From positions 124,001 through 188,000 of the forward strand of contig NZ_JAFEVL010000030.1 in the NCBI RefSeq assembly GCF_016901135.1: a DNA stretch of 64,000 bases, given 5' to 3'. The notes beneath the pieces were generated by a model. That model was not told the origin of the DNA. It saw nothing but the letters and a program-made list of their open reading frames with translations, and made no database searches. This stretch comes from Martinezella lusitana (lineage in GTDB: Bacteria; Pseudomonadota; Alphaproteobacteria; Rhizobiales; Rhizobiaceae). Of the stretch, positions 56,090-64,000 are shown piece by piece (position 1 is the first letter of the stretch; every line of letters begins with the position of its first letter). Position numbers and translations under genes: made by a program.

Positions 56090-56835
56090 CGATAGAGATC
56101 GACAATCTGCGCATCCGCTTCGGTGAGCGGGAAGTCGTCAAGGGCGTTTCCTTCACGGTCGACGAAGGCGGCAGCTTCGGCATCGTCGGCGAAAGCGGCT
56201 CGGGGAAATCGACCGTATTGCGCGCCATGGCCGGCCTGAACACAAGCTGGATGGGACGCATCGCCTTCGGCGGCGAAGCTGCTCCGCAGCGCCGCACGCC
56301 GGACTTCTTCCGCAAGGTGCAGATGGTTTTCCAGGACCCCTACGGCTCCCTGCATCCGCGCCAGACGATCGACCGTATCCTGAGCGAGTTGCCGCTCGTT
56401 CACCGCATGGGCGATGTGGACCGACGCATTGCCGCCGTCCTTTCGGATGTGGCCTTGCCGCAAAGTGCGCGCTTCCGCTATCCGCACCAGCTTTCCGGCG
56501 GCCAGCGCCAGCGCGTCGCCATCGCCCGGGCGCTGATCGCCGAGCCCAGGATCCTGCTGCTCGATGAGCCGACGAGCGCGCTCGACGTCTCCGTTCAGGC
56601 CGAAATCCTCAACCTGCTGTCCGATCTGCGGGTCGAGCGAAAGCTGACCTACGTGATGGTCAGCCACAATCTCGGCGTGATCGCTCATCTCTGCACCGAC
56701 GTCGGCGTCATGATCGATGGCCAGATGGTCGAGCAGGTCACGGCCGACGATTTGCGGCGTGGCAACGTCGCCCATCCTCATACGCAGGAACTGCGCCGTC
56801 TGAGCATCGAGTTCGAGGAAACGGAACCGGTCTAA
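56086..56835 (+). CDS. Peptide ABC transporter ATP-binding protein (DppF-like)
   Basis: Second ATPase of the importer, 249 residues: Walker A GESGSGKST (35-43), LSGGQRQRV signature, LLLLDEPTSALD and VMVSHNLGV. ATG at 56086 overlaps the DppD-like stop (ATGA); a GTG 9 bases earlier is less likely. The C-terminal extension seen in many DppF proteins is short (ends soon after HPHTQELRR). Confidence 0.92.
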   Translation: MTIEIDNLRIRFGEREVVKGVSFTVDEGGSFGIVGESGSGKSTVLRAMAGLNTSWMGRIAFGGEAAPQRRTPDFFRKVQMVFQDPYGSLHPRQTIDRILSELPLVHRMGDVDRRIAAVLSDVALPQSARFRYPHQLSGGQRQRVAIARALIAEPRILLLDEPTSALDVSVQAEILNLLSDLRVERKLTYVMVSHNLGVIAHLCTDVGVMIDGQMVEQVTADDLRRGNVAHPHTQELRRLSIEFEETEPV

Positions 56836-56855
56836 TCTGCATTTGCGAGGCATGC

Positions 56856-58364
56856 ATGTCTGAAACGGGAAACTGGAAGGCCGCGCAGGCACGCGCAGCT
56901 GGATTCACGCAGAATTGGGGCAAGGACGAACCGGGCGGAGCCGTCATCGGCTTCGATGCGAACGGCATTCGTTTTGCCGAATCTGGCGGCGTGGAAAGCC
57001 TCTCGACGCTCACTCCTTTTACCGCTGAGAGCGTCGTCCGCTATGCCTCGGTGACGAAGCACGCCTTCTGCGCCATGGTGCTCGCCCATTCCGATAAGAT
57101 CGGTCTCGGCGACCCGCTCGGACAGCATCTGCCCGAGCTGCAGGCGCCCCTTCGCGATGTCACTGTTGGCCGCGCTCTCGACATGAGCGGAGGCTTGCCT
57201 GACACGCGCGAATGCCTGTCGCTGCTTGGGCTGTCTGTCTATACGGAAACAAAAGCAGGTCCGTTGCTCGATTTCCTCGCCCGCCAGACGCGGTTGAACT
57301 ACGAGGCGGGCACGGAGATCTCCTATTCCAATACCGGCTATCGGCTTATAGAAGCGGCGCTCGAGCGCCAGGGCGTCTTTTTTCGCGACTACGTTCACCG
57401 GCTTGGCGCGCAGGTCCAGGCCGTATTGGATGCGCCGGATGTATGGAACGCTTCCGTCGTCGGCCTGGTTCCGGGCTATTGGCGTGACGGCGAGCGCTGG
57501 CAGCTTTCGGCCGCCGGCCTGCATATTTCCGCCTCCGGCAGCATGACCGGCAGCGGCGAAAGCCTCGCCAAATGGTTGATCGGATTACTTCGCGGCGAAG
57601 GGCCTTTTGCCGGAGTGCTCGACCAGCTGTCGGAATCGCGGCAGCTCGCCGATGGCAGGCCGAGCGGATACGGCCTCGGCCTGCGCCGTACCATGCTGGG
57701 CAAGCGCTCTCTTATCGGCCATGGCGGCTCCCATCCCGGCTACAAAAGCTACTTCCTGCTCGATCCGGTTCGGAAAGCCGGCTTTGCGGTGGTATCGAAC
57801 CGCGAGGACACCAACGGCTACAAGATCGCGATCGAGTCCATGGCGGCGTTGATGGACGAAGCCCTGCCGCGCCCCTCGTCCACCCTTCGCGATGGCATCT
57901 ATGTGACAGAGAGCGGCCCGTGGTGGATAAAGGTCTCCGGCAGCACGGTGACCTATCTTGATGCCGACGAAACGGTTTATGAGGACGAGGGATCCTGGGT
58001 CTCCTCGCGCTCGGCCTCCTCGCCAATGCGCCTGACGATGGGGGACGACGCGATCGTCGGGGAAGTCGGACATGCGCAGCGCCGCTTCCTGCCTGTCGGA
58101 GAGCACGAAGTGCCGGCTTCGCTATCCGGTGTCTGGAACTCTTCGGAAGGCGCCAGCTTCGAGATCGACAATGGCAGCGTCATCATGGGTGTCGGCCCGG
58201 TGCGCCATAGCATGCCCCTGCAGGCGCTGGGCTCCGGACGCTTCCTGTTCACCCTCAAGGACGGTCCCTGGACCAAGCGGGTCTGCCTCCACCTTCTAGC
58301 CGAGGATAGGCTCGAGCTGGTGCTCGCCCGAGCACGAATGATTGAATATCGCCGCGCCGGCTGA
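56856..58364 (+). CDS. D-aminopeptidase (serine peptidase family S12)
   Basis: Penicillin-recognising-type serine hydrolase of 502 residues. The three motifs sit at S65-V-T-K68, Y157-S-N and H289-G-G, almost the same positions and total length as Ochrobactrum anthropi D-aminopeptidase (as I remember: S62, Y153, H287, about 520 residues), including the two C-terminal beta domains after about 330. This family releases N-terminal D-alanine-like residues from peptides. No signal peptide, so cytoplasmic. It follows the importer operon by 20 bp and probably digests what the importer brings in. Confidence 0.88.
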   Translation: MSETGNWKAAQARAAGFTQNWGKDEPGGAVIGFDANGIRFAESGGVESLSTLTPFTAESVVRYASVTKHAFCAMVLAHSDKIGLGDPLGQHLPELQAPLRDVTVGRALDMSGGLPDTRECLSLLGLSVYTETKAGPLLDFLARQTRLNYEAGTEISYSNTGYRLIEAALERQGVFFRDYVHRLGAQVQAVLDAPDVWNASVVGLVPGYWRDGERWQLSAAGLHISASGSMTGSGESLAKWLIGLLRGEGPFAGVLDQLSESRQLADGRPSGYGLGLRRTMLGKRSLIGHGGSHPGYKSYFLLDPVRKAGFAVVSNREDTNGYKIAIESMAALMDEALPRPSSTLRDGIYVTESGPWWIKVSGSTVTYLDADETVYEDEGSWVSSRSASSPMRLTMGDDAIVGEVGHAQRRFLPVGEHEVPASLSGVWNSSEGASFEIDNGSVIMGVGPVRHSMPLQALGSGRFLFTLKDGPWTKRVCLHLLAEDRLELVLARARMIEYRRAG

Positions 58365-58393
58365 TTGCATTCCCGGCCCTTTCGGGCCAAGGA

Positions 58394-58421
58394 GAAGCCG
58401 GCTTTGACAGCCGGTTTCTTT
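58394..58421 (+). terminator. Hairpin with short T-run after the importer operon
   Basis: GAAGCCGGC (58394-58402) pairs with GCCGGTTTC (58410-58418) as a 9-bp stem with one G-U pair and a 7-base loop, followed by TTT. It stands between the D-aminopeptidase stop and the LysR start and would end the importer operon. It also overlaps the LysR leader. Confidence 0.55.
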
Positions 58422-58433
58422 CGGGAGCTTCGA

Positions 58434-59318
58434 GTGGAAGTCAAATGGCTTGAAGATTTTCTGGCGCTGGCGCGGACGCTGAACTTTTCCAAGGCCGCCG
58501 ACGAGCGCCATGTGACGCAATCGGCCTTCAGCCGCCGCATCCGGCAGCTGGAGGGCTGGGTCGGGACGAGCCTGATCGATCGGGCTACCTATCCGTCCCG
58601 GCTGACTGCCGCAGGCGAGCGTTTCGTACCCGTGGCGGAGCAGACACTACAGGCGCTCTATCAAGCACGGCGCAACCTTCAGTATGAAGACGGCACGGAT
58701 GCGCGCACCGTGACCTTGACGGCGCTGCACACCCTCTCGTTTACCTTTTTCCCCGACTGGCTAAGCCGGCTCAACGCGCGCATCGGGCCTGTCGTCTCGC
58801 ATCTGCGCCCGGACTCCGGCACCATGGAAGAAAACCTGAATTCCCTCATCGATGGGGAATGCGATTTCCTGCTCACCTATCAGCACCCGCATGTGCCGAT
58901 GCTGCTCGATCCGCAATTCGAACATCACACACTCGGCCGGGAAACGATCCTGCCGGTGAGCGCCGCGGGCGCCGATGGCGCGCCGCTGCATCGCCTCGAA
59001 CCCGGCTTCTGCCATGTCAGCTACCAGAAGACGTCCTTCTTCGGGCAACTGGTGGCCGGCGCCTTCGGGGAGCGGCTGCCAGCCGAAAACCGGGTGCATG
59101 TCGGCAGCATGTCTGTGGGGTTGAAGGGCATGGCCGCAGCCGGCTTCGGGCTTGCCTGGATCCCGGAAAGCCTCGTCAACACCGAACTTGTCGATGGCCG
59201 GCTGGTGCATGCCGCCGATTCCAAATGGAATATCGAGGTGGAAATCCGCCTCTATCGCTCGCGCGAGAATCGCCGTCCGATCGTCGGGCGTATCTGGTCG
59301 ATGCTCGACAAGCCCTGA
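58434..59318 (+). CDS. LysR-family transcriptional regulator of the peptide cluster
   Basis: Regulator of 294 residues with an N-terminal HTH (VKWLEDFLALARTLNFSKAA, then TQSAFSRRIRQLE) and effector domain. GTG at 58434 is preferred: GGGAG lies 6 bases upstream and the HTH begins immediately; the frame to 58365 starts with TTG inside the terminator leader. It stands between the D-aminopeptidase and the convergent D-amino-acid transaminase, so it likely regulates the peptide-utilisation genes. Confidence 0.88.
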   Translation: MEVKWLEDFLALARTLNFSKAADERHVTQSAFSRRIRQLEGWVGTSLIDRATYPSRLTAAGERFVPVAEQTLQALYQARRNLQYEDGTDARTVTLTALHTLSFTFFPDWLSRLNARIGPVVSHLRPDSGTMEENLNSLIDGECDFLLTYQHPHVPMLLDPQFEHHTLGRETILPVSAAGADGAPLHRLEPGFCHVSYQKTSFFGQLVAGAFGERLPAENRVHVGSMSVGLKGMAAAGFGLAWIPESLVNTELVDGRLVHAADSKWNIEVEIRLYRSRENRRPIVGRIWSMLDKP

Positions 59319-59343
59319 CGACCGGACGATCCTTGCGCCAGGC

Positions 59344-60210
59344 TTAGATCGCGGTGCGCCGGGCGTTTTCCATGTAGAGCGTGCGGAGGCGCTTGAACAT
59401 CGGGCCAGGCATCCCGTCTCCGACGGCAACGCCATCGATATTGGTGATCGAGACGATGAAGTTGGATGCGCTCGTCAGCCAGGCTTCGGCGGCAGTCTTG
59501 GCCTCTTCGACGGAGAAGGGCCGCTCCTCCAGCACCAATCCCCCCTCGCGCGCAAGCTCCAGCACGGCAAGCCTGGTGCAGCCAGGCAAGGTCGCGTGGC
59601 TGTTGGCGCGCGTCACGATGCGGCCGTCACGCGTCACGATATAGGCCGTCGACGATGCACCCTCCGTCACCATGCCATCCTCGACCAGCCAGGCTTCGTC
59701 GAAGCCTTCTGCCTTGGCGGCGCGCTTTGCCAGCACCTGCGGCAGCAGGCAGACGCTCTTGATGTCACGCCGCGCCCAGCGCTGATCCGGCATGGACCTC
59801 ACTTTGAGGCCTTTTTCGACGGCAGCGACATGCTCGAGCGTCTTCGCCTGCGTGAACAGCACGAGGGTCGGCTGCAGATCCTCAGAGTAGAAGAAATTGC
59901 GATCCTCGGCACCCCGCGTGTACTGGAGATAGACGAGCCCTTCGGTAAGGTGGTTTTCTTCCACGAGACGCTTCTCAATCGCCACGATCTCGTCAGTCGT
60001 GATAGGCAGGCGACCGCCGATCTCGCCCACGCTGCGCTCGAGCCGGGCCATATGCAGGGCGCTGTCGATCAGCTTGCCGTCCAGTACGGCGGTGACTTCG
60101 TAAATACCGTCGCCGAACAGGAAACCCCGGTCGAAGATGGAGAGATGCGCCTCGTTCTCTGGCAAAAAGGCACCGTTGAGATAGACGGTGCGGATCGTCG
60201 GGGCAGACAT
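59344..60210 (-). CDS. D-amino-acid aminotransferase (class IV, PLP-dependent)
   Basis: Fold-type IV PLP enzyme of 288 residues, the length of D-alanine transaminases. Features include SIFDRGFLFGDGIYEV, the catalytic lysine K151 (RRDIKSVCLLPQVLAK), and the EGASS.AYIV segment contacting the cofactor. It matches D-amino-acid transaminase better than branched-chain IlvE. GGAG lies 5 bases before the ATG. Product of the D-peptidases could be deaminated here to 2-oxo acids. Confidence 0.9.
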   Translation of the reverse strand: MSAPTIRTVYLNGAFLPENEAHLSIFDRGFLFGDGIYEVTAVLDGKLIDSALHMARLERSVGEIGGRLPITTDEIVAIEKRLVEENHLTEGLVYLQYTRGAEDRNFFYSEDLQPTLVLFTQAKTLEHVAAVEKGLKVRSMPDQRWARRDIKSVCLLPQVLAKRAAKAEGFDEAWLVEDGMVTEGASSTAYIVTRDGRIVTRANSHATLPGCTRLAVLELAREGGLVLEERPFSVEEAKTAAEAWLTSASNFIVSITNIDGVAVGDGMPGPMFKRLRTLYMENARRTAI

Positions 60211-60246
60211 GGAAACTCCGTATGATGCGAAATGAGAAAATTGCGG

Positions 60247-61296
60247 TCAGCGATGACCTGGATGGGGAAGGCTGATGGCGCCGACAACCGAGCCTTTGCC
60301 GGTCGCGGCGTTGAAACCTTTGGTCTCCGTCGCCATAGCGAGGGAGTTGAGGATTGCTTCCTCGGTAGCTTCGATCGCGGCTTCGAACAGCGGCGAGACG
60401 GCATCATTGCCCAATGTCGGGATCACACTCGCGCCCTTGCGGCGTTCGGGAATACGTCGCACAGCCTCTGCAGTCGAAAAGGCCAACGCGTAGTCGCCTG
60501 AGCCATTGCTCAGCGCCGCGCCGGTGCGGGCAAGCCCGCCGAAGCAGCGGCGCGCCAGCCTTTCGAGATTGCGCGGACAGAGCGGGGCATCGGTCGCGAG
60601 CACGATGACGATGGAACCGTCCCTGTCGTGCTCCGCCAGCGCGGCATAATCGCGCCCGGCGACAATGAGGTGGCCGCCGTAGTTGGATTGGACAAGCACG
60701 CCCAGCCGATAGGTCTCCGCGCCGACAGGCACGAGGCGCGAGCTCGTTCCGATGCCGCCTTTCAGGCCGAAAGCGACCGTTCCGGTTCCGGCACCGACCG
60801 CACCCTCTTCGACCGGCCCTGATGTCGCGGTGTCGATCGCCAGCAGAACTTCATCTACGCTCGGGCGGGCGGCGCGAATATCGTTGAGACGCGAATCGTT
60901 GGTCTCGCCGACCACCGCATTGACCGACACGACCTTTTCGTTACCCGGCTGAGCGAGTGTGTGGCGGATGACAGCCTCTATGCCTCGCCCGACGGCCAGC
61001 GTATTGGTCAGGACGATCGGCGTCTCGATCTCGCCGAGTTCGATGATCTGTGTGGCACCGGCAAACTTTCCGAAGCCGTTGAAGACGGCAAGTCCGGCAG
61101 GGACCTTGTCCTGGAAGAGATTGCCGCCATGCGGCAGGATCGCGGTCGCCCCGGTGCGTGTGCGTTCGCCTTCCCGGCATGTGACATGCCCGACATGCAC
61201 ACCGAGGACATCGGTGATCGCGTTCAGGGGGCCGGGTTCGAAATGACCGGGCGCGAAACCGAGCTCGCGTATTCTGTGGCGCTTGTGGTCCATCAT
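60247..61296 (-). CDS. P1-family aminopeptidase (DmpA-like, L-aminopeptidase/D-esterase)
   Basis: N-terminal-nucleophile hydrolase precursor of 349 residues. The self-cleavage site is G265-S266 in SNGSGDYALAFST, the DmpA pattern in which the chain splits and the serine becomes the nucleophile. ITDVLGVHVGHVT at the N-terminus and VGETNDSRLNDI are also family markers. Such enzymes remove N-terminal residues including D-alanine esters and amides. Two in-frame ATGs (61296, 61293) are possible. It lies just upstream of the D-amino-acid transaminase on the same strand (36 bp), so they form an operon. Confidence 0.9.
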   Translation of the reverse strand: MMDHKRHRIRELGFAPGHFEPGPLNAITDVLGVHVGHVTCREGERTRTGATAILPHGGNLFQDKVPAGLAVFNGFGKFAGATQIIELGEIETPIVLTNTLAVGRGIEAVIRHTLAQPGNEKVVSVNAVVGETNDSRLNDIRAARPSVDEVLLAIDTATSGPVEEGAVGAGTGTVAFGLKGGIGTSSRLVPVGAETYRLGVLVQSNYGGHLIVAGRDYAALAEHDRDGSIVIVLATDAPLCPRNLERLARRCFGGLARTGAALSNGSGDYALAFSTAEAVRRIPERRKGASVIPTLGNDAVSPLFEAAIEATEEAILNSLAMATETKGFNAATGKGSVVGAISLPHPGHR

Positions 61297-61454
61297 CCAT
61301 GCCTCAAGAAGATGATGGCGACCTTACTCCGCCTGCCCGCTCGAAGGCACAACAAAAACGGAATAGTTTCAGACCGGCTTTGCAAAGGGCGGCGAAAGGC
61401 GCCCTTTGCTGCATCGGGAAACATCGGCAGCGCAAACGCCGTCCGTACGGCTCC

Positions 61455-62381
61455 TCATGACAAAAAGCGATTGCCGCGCAGCCACTGCTCCCACCAATCG
61501 GGCCAGGCAGCACTTGGCGTTCCCGGTTTTCCCATGCCGAAGCCGTGGCCGCCGCTCGGCAGCCGATGCAGCTCGACCGGAACACCGGCTTTTCGGCAGG
61601 CATCCGCCATGATGAGCGTGTTTGCCGGATTGGAGATCGGATCATCCTCGGCCTGCACCAGGAAGACTGGCGGACAGCCGGAGCGGACATGCGTCTCGAC
61701 CGACCACTCCGCGCTGGCTTCCGCATCCGGATGACTGCCGATCAATGATCGGCGGGCGGAGGTGTGGTCATAGGGCGGATCAAGCGTGATGACCGGATAG
61801 ATCAGCGCCGCCAGATCGGGACGCGCGGATTGGCGGTCGATCGTGTCGATCGGCTGGTAGGACGCGAAGGCCGACTGCGTCGCCGCCAGACCGATCAGAT
61901 GACCGCCGGCCGAGAAACCGAGAGCCCCGATACGCGAGGGATCCAGCCGACGGCGCTCCGCCTGGCTTCGAATGATGCGCAGGGCGCGTTGTGCATCCTG
62001 AAGCGGTGCCAGCGGGCCTTCATTCCACCCTTCTCTCGGCAGGCGATAGCTCAGAACAAAGGCGGTGATGCCGCGGTTCGTCAGCCAGCGGGCTGCCGGA
62101 TAAGCCTCTTTTTCCATCTCAATGCGCTTATAGCCGCCGCCGGCGGCAATAAGAATGCTGGCTCCGTTCGCGCGTGCGGGCGCGAAAACCTCAAGGCTTA
62201 GCACGGCTATATTGCTGACGGCGCCCTTGCCATCGCTTTCGGAAGGACCCGATGGTCCGCCGCCGCCCGGAGGCTGGCCTGGCCATAGCGGGATGCTGGG
62301 ATCTGAAGACGCCGCCCGCACCCTCGTGGACATCATCGCAAGGGTTGTTGCGATCAGGAAGGAGCGCCGATCTATCTTCAT
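61455..62381 (-). CDS. Tat-exported alpha/beta-hydrolase (esterase/lipase-like)
   Basis: Serine esterase of 308 residues. The N-terminus (IDRRSFLIATTLAMM, cut near VRA-A24) looks like a twin-arginine signal. Oxyanion AAGGGY (79-84), nucleophile S157 in GFSAGGH, acid in VQAEDDPIS and histidine in PSGGHGFG make the complete triad of the BD-FAE/acetylxylan-esterase-like group. The 158 bp before the next gene upstream of 61455 are non-coding. A role in plant polymer deacetylation is possible but unproven. Confidence 0.88.
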   Translation of the reverse strand: MKIDRRSFLIATTLAMMSTRVRAASSDPSIPLWPGQPPGGGGPSGPSESDGKGAVSNIAVLSLEVFAPARANGASILIAAGGGYKRIEMEKEAYPAARWLTNRGITAFVLSYRLPREGWNEGPLAPLQDAQRALRIIRSQAERRRLDPSRIGALGFSAGGHLIGLAATQSAFASYQPIDTIDRQSARPDLAALIYPVITLDPPYDHTSARRSLIGSHPDAEASAEWSVETHVRSGCPPVFLVQAEDDPISNPANTLIMADACRKAGVPVELHRLPSGGHGFGMGKPGTPSAAWPDWWEQWLRGNRFLS

Positions 62382-62782
62382 ATGTCAGATGCCTTCGCGT
62401 CAGGTGCAGGTAGCCGGCATGTCGGCCTTAACGACAAGCGCGTCTGTGAATGCATCACTCCCGTTTGGCGGCAATATGGTCGACATGTAAGTATTCTTTA
62501 GCTGGCAGCAGACGGCATCGAATCGGGCTGACCTATCGAAACCTTCGGGCAATCCCTGTGGGAGCGATACGCTAACATTCCCTCCAGCCTTGTTTTTTTC
62601 AAAGTGCGCAACAAATGAATGTGTAGGCGGCGTAATATACGAGGCCTCAGCACAACTTACGGCAGGCTGCCTCTGCGAAAACGACGACCCGGAACAGGCT
62701 TGGACGACCTCCGATTTAACAGAGTGCGATTTTGCGCTAAACAATGGATGCGGATTCACAATGACGATTCTGTTCTGTCCTG
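62382..62782. other. Intergenic region between esterase and AraC-type gene
   Basis: About 400 bp between divergent genes. A minus-strand frame ends at 62400 with MSTILPPNGSDAFTDALVVK-like sequence (from ATG 62486) but lacks a ribosome site and family match. AT-rich stretches near 62590-62640 probably hold promoters. No clear palindromic operator was recognised. Confidence 0.35.
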
Positions 62783-63988
62783 ATGCCATTTGGGGAGGCC
62801 AGATTGCCTGACTTTCGACGCGAAGAAGAATCTCCCGTGGTCGAAACCAAGAAAGATGTGCTGAGCGAGGAGACCAAGACCTCGCCGCGCGATAGGCGTC
62901 GCTTTCCGCGTCCGCCGAAAGTTGGCAGCGAAGAGTCACAGGCACCTTCCGTACTGAAGCCGTTGCTGTTCTCCACACATGATCTTGAACCGGAGGCACA
63001 ATTTGCCGCGTGGCGGGCCTATATGACACCCGTCGTGGACACTCGGCTTCCAGACAACGCCCCGCGGGAAACCGAATTTGCCGCCGACCACACGGCATGG
63101 AATCTGGGCGGGATGTTGATCGTTGAGCACAGTGCACTTGCCCACAGCTACATGCGCTCGCAAGCGAAGGTAAAAGCAGATCTTATCGATCACTGGCATG
63201 TTTCCGTGCTGCGCAGCGGCCGGACATGGACCGAGGTGGATGGGTATGTCAGCGAAGGCGAGCCGGGCAAAGTCGAACTGCGATCGCTGGGACACCCCTT
63301 TCGGGGGCGTTCCACCGACGCCGAAACTCTGTCGCTCTTTCTGCCGCGCGCATTGCTGTCCGACGCCCCTGCCGCAATCGAGATCAAAAACAATACTGCC
63401 CTTTCGGGGACCTTCACCCAGCTGCTGATCGAATATCTCGATAGTATCGTAGCCAATCTTCCAAACTTTATAGCGACGGATTTGCCCCATGTTGTCCAAA
63501 CCGTGCGTGGGATGATTTGGGCTGGCGCTGCAGCTTCGGCGGCACAGTCTGCCGACACTGAACACCACAGCACTCTTGCCCTGATGGAGCGAGTGCGGCG
63601 GTTCGTCGAGCGCAATCTTGTCGCGAGCGATCTGACGGTGGAGCAGATATGCCGCGAGCTCGGCATGTCCCGCACCAGACTGTATCAGGTCTTCGAACAG
63701 GATGGCGGTGTGCATCACTATATTCAGCGCCGCCGACTTCTATCCGCGCATGCCGCGCTCAGCGACCCCTCCAATCGGCAGCAGATCCTCGACATCGCCT
63801 ATGCAGTCGGCTTTTCGTCCGCCGCGCATTTCAGCCGCGCCTTCAGCAAGGAGTTCGGCTATAGCCCGCGTGAGGCCAGGAATCTTATCTCGCAGCCCTA
63901 TCTCGGCCGCCCATTCCCGCTATCGCAAGACGATGAGGGGGCTCATTCTTTCGAAGAATGGCTGAGAACGCTTGGTCACAGCCGCTGA
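62783..63988 (+). CDS. AraC-family transcriptional regulator
   Basis: Regulator of 401 residues: charged low-complexity N-terminus (about 1-50), an AraC-binding-like domain (FSTHDLEPEAQFAAWRAYM.., about 63-230) and a C-terminal double HTH (LTVEQICRELGMSRTRLYQVFE; ILDIAYAVGFSSAAHFSRAFSKEFGYSPREAR). The start is uncertain: ATG at 62783 has no ribosome site, while a TTG at 62804 follows GGGGAGG by 5 bases. Divergent from the esterase gene, which it may regulate. The window ends 12 bp after its stop. Confidence 0.88.
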   Translation: MPFGEARLPDFRREEESPVVETKKDVLSEETKTSPRDRRRFPRPPKVGSEESQAPSVLKPLLFSTHDLEPEAQFAAWRAYMTPVVDTRLPDNAPRETEFAADHTAWNLGGMLIVEHSALAHSYMRSQAKVKADLIDHWHVSVLRSGRTWTEVDGYVSEGEPGKVELRSLGHPFRGRSTDAETLSLFLPRALLSDAPAAIEIKNNTALSGTFTQLLIEYLDSIVANLPNFIATDLPHVVQTVRGMIWAGAAASAAQSADTEHHSTLALMERVRRFVERNLVASDLTVEQICRELGMSRTRLYQVFEQDGGVHHYIQRRRLLSAHAALSDPSNRQQILDIAYAVGFSSAAHFSRAFSKEFGYSPREARNLISQPYLGRPFPLSQDDEGAHSFEEWLRTLGHSR

Positions 63989-64000
63989 ACGCTGCGGACA

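Noticed and set aside
62400..63137. 245-residue minus-strand frame overlapping the AraC-type gene
   Set aside because: Most of it is antisense to the regulator; only the last 28 residues are intergenic and no ribosome site was found.
1..64000. Mobile elements, CRISPR arrays, tRNA and rRNA genes, attachment sites
   Set aside because: Looked for transposase motifs, regularly spaced repeats, tRNA-like cloverleaf ends and conserved rRNA sequence; none was recognised. Absence by eye is not proof for small RNAs.

Overview
The window looks like an accessory replicon or genomic region of a Rhizobium/Agrobacterium-type alphaproteobacterium. The basis is GC-rich coding DNA, dense operons with 4-bp start/stop overlaps, many ABC importers each with its own regulator, and carboxymuconolactone-decarboxylase-like (CMD) proteins of a kind I know from rhizobia. 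No rRNA, tRNA, CRISPR array, insertion sequence, replication gene or phage gene was seen. The genus is an inference.

Layout. (1) 1-5779: a minus-strand operon (LysR regulator, flavin monooxygenase, polar amino-acid ABC importer whose permease runs off the left edge) diverges from a pair of CMD/AhpD-like genes. (2) 5857-11958: a redox-type block with an Rrf2 regulator, an MscS channel with a cyclic-nucleotide-binding-like domain, a cupin, an NAD(P)-binding reductase, an MBL hydrolase sitting on the scar of a second reductase gene, an AhpD-like protein and a LysR regulator. A shared GGAT-N6-(A/T)T(A/G)TCCTTAAT element stands before the Rrf2 gene and, in two inverted copies, between the AhpD-like and LysR genes. 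(3) 12192-17139: a two-gene unit of a 1180-residue protein carrying both a complete subtilisin triad and a thermolysin-type HExxH...ExxxD zinc site, with a ComEC-like MBL hydrolase. This is my best candidate for an undescribed system.

(4) 17453-36751: an envelope island with mirror layout. An mdtABC-type RND pump with outer-membrane factor diverges from a two-component pair. A second two-component pair meets the first tail to tail and diverges from solitary lptD and bamA genes, which share a 19-of-21-base upstream element. (5) 37021-50439: two ribose-type ABC importers framed by a DszC/SfnB-like acyl-CoA-dehydrogenase-fold enzyme and a DszA/NtaA-like flavin monooxygenase, then a TetR regulator with a double palindromic operator and a cytochrome P450. 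(6) 50500-61296: a coherent D-peptide utilisation set: M19 dipeptidase, five-gene peptide importer, S12 D-aminopeptidase, LysR, D-amino-acid transaminase and DmpA-type P1 aminopeptidase. (7) 61455-63988: a Tat-exported esterase and an AraC-family regulator.

Starts were moved from the longest open frame wherever a ribosome-binding site, signal peptide, overlap or promoter argued for it; the reasons are in each entry. No database search was possible, so family names rest on recognised motifs and on memory of the families.
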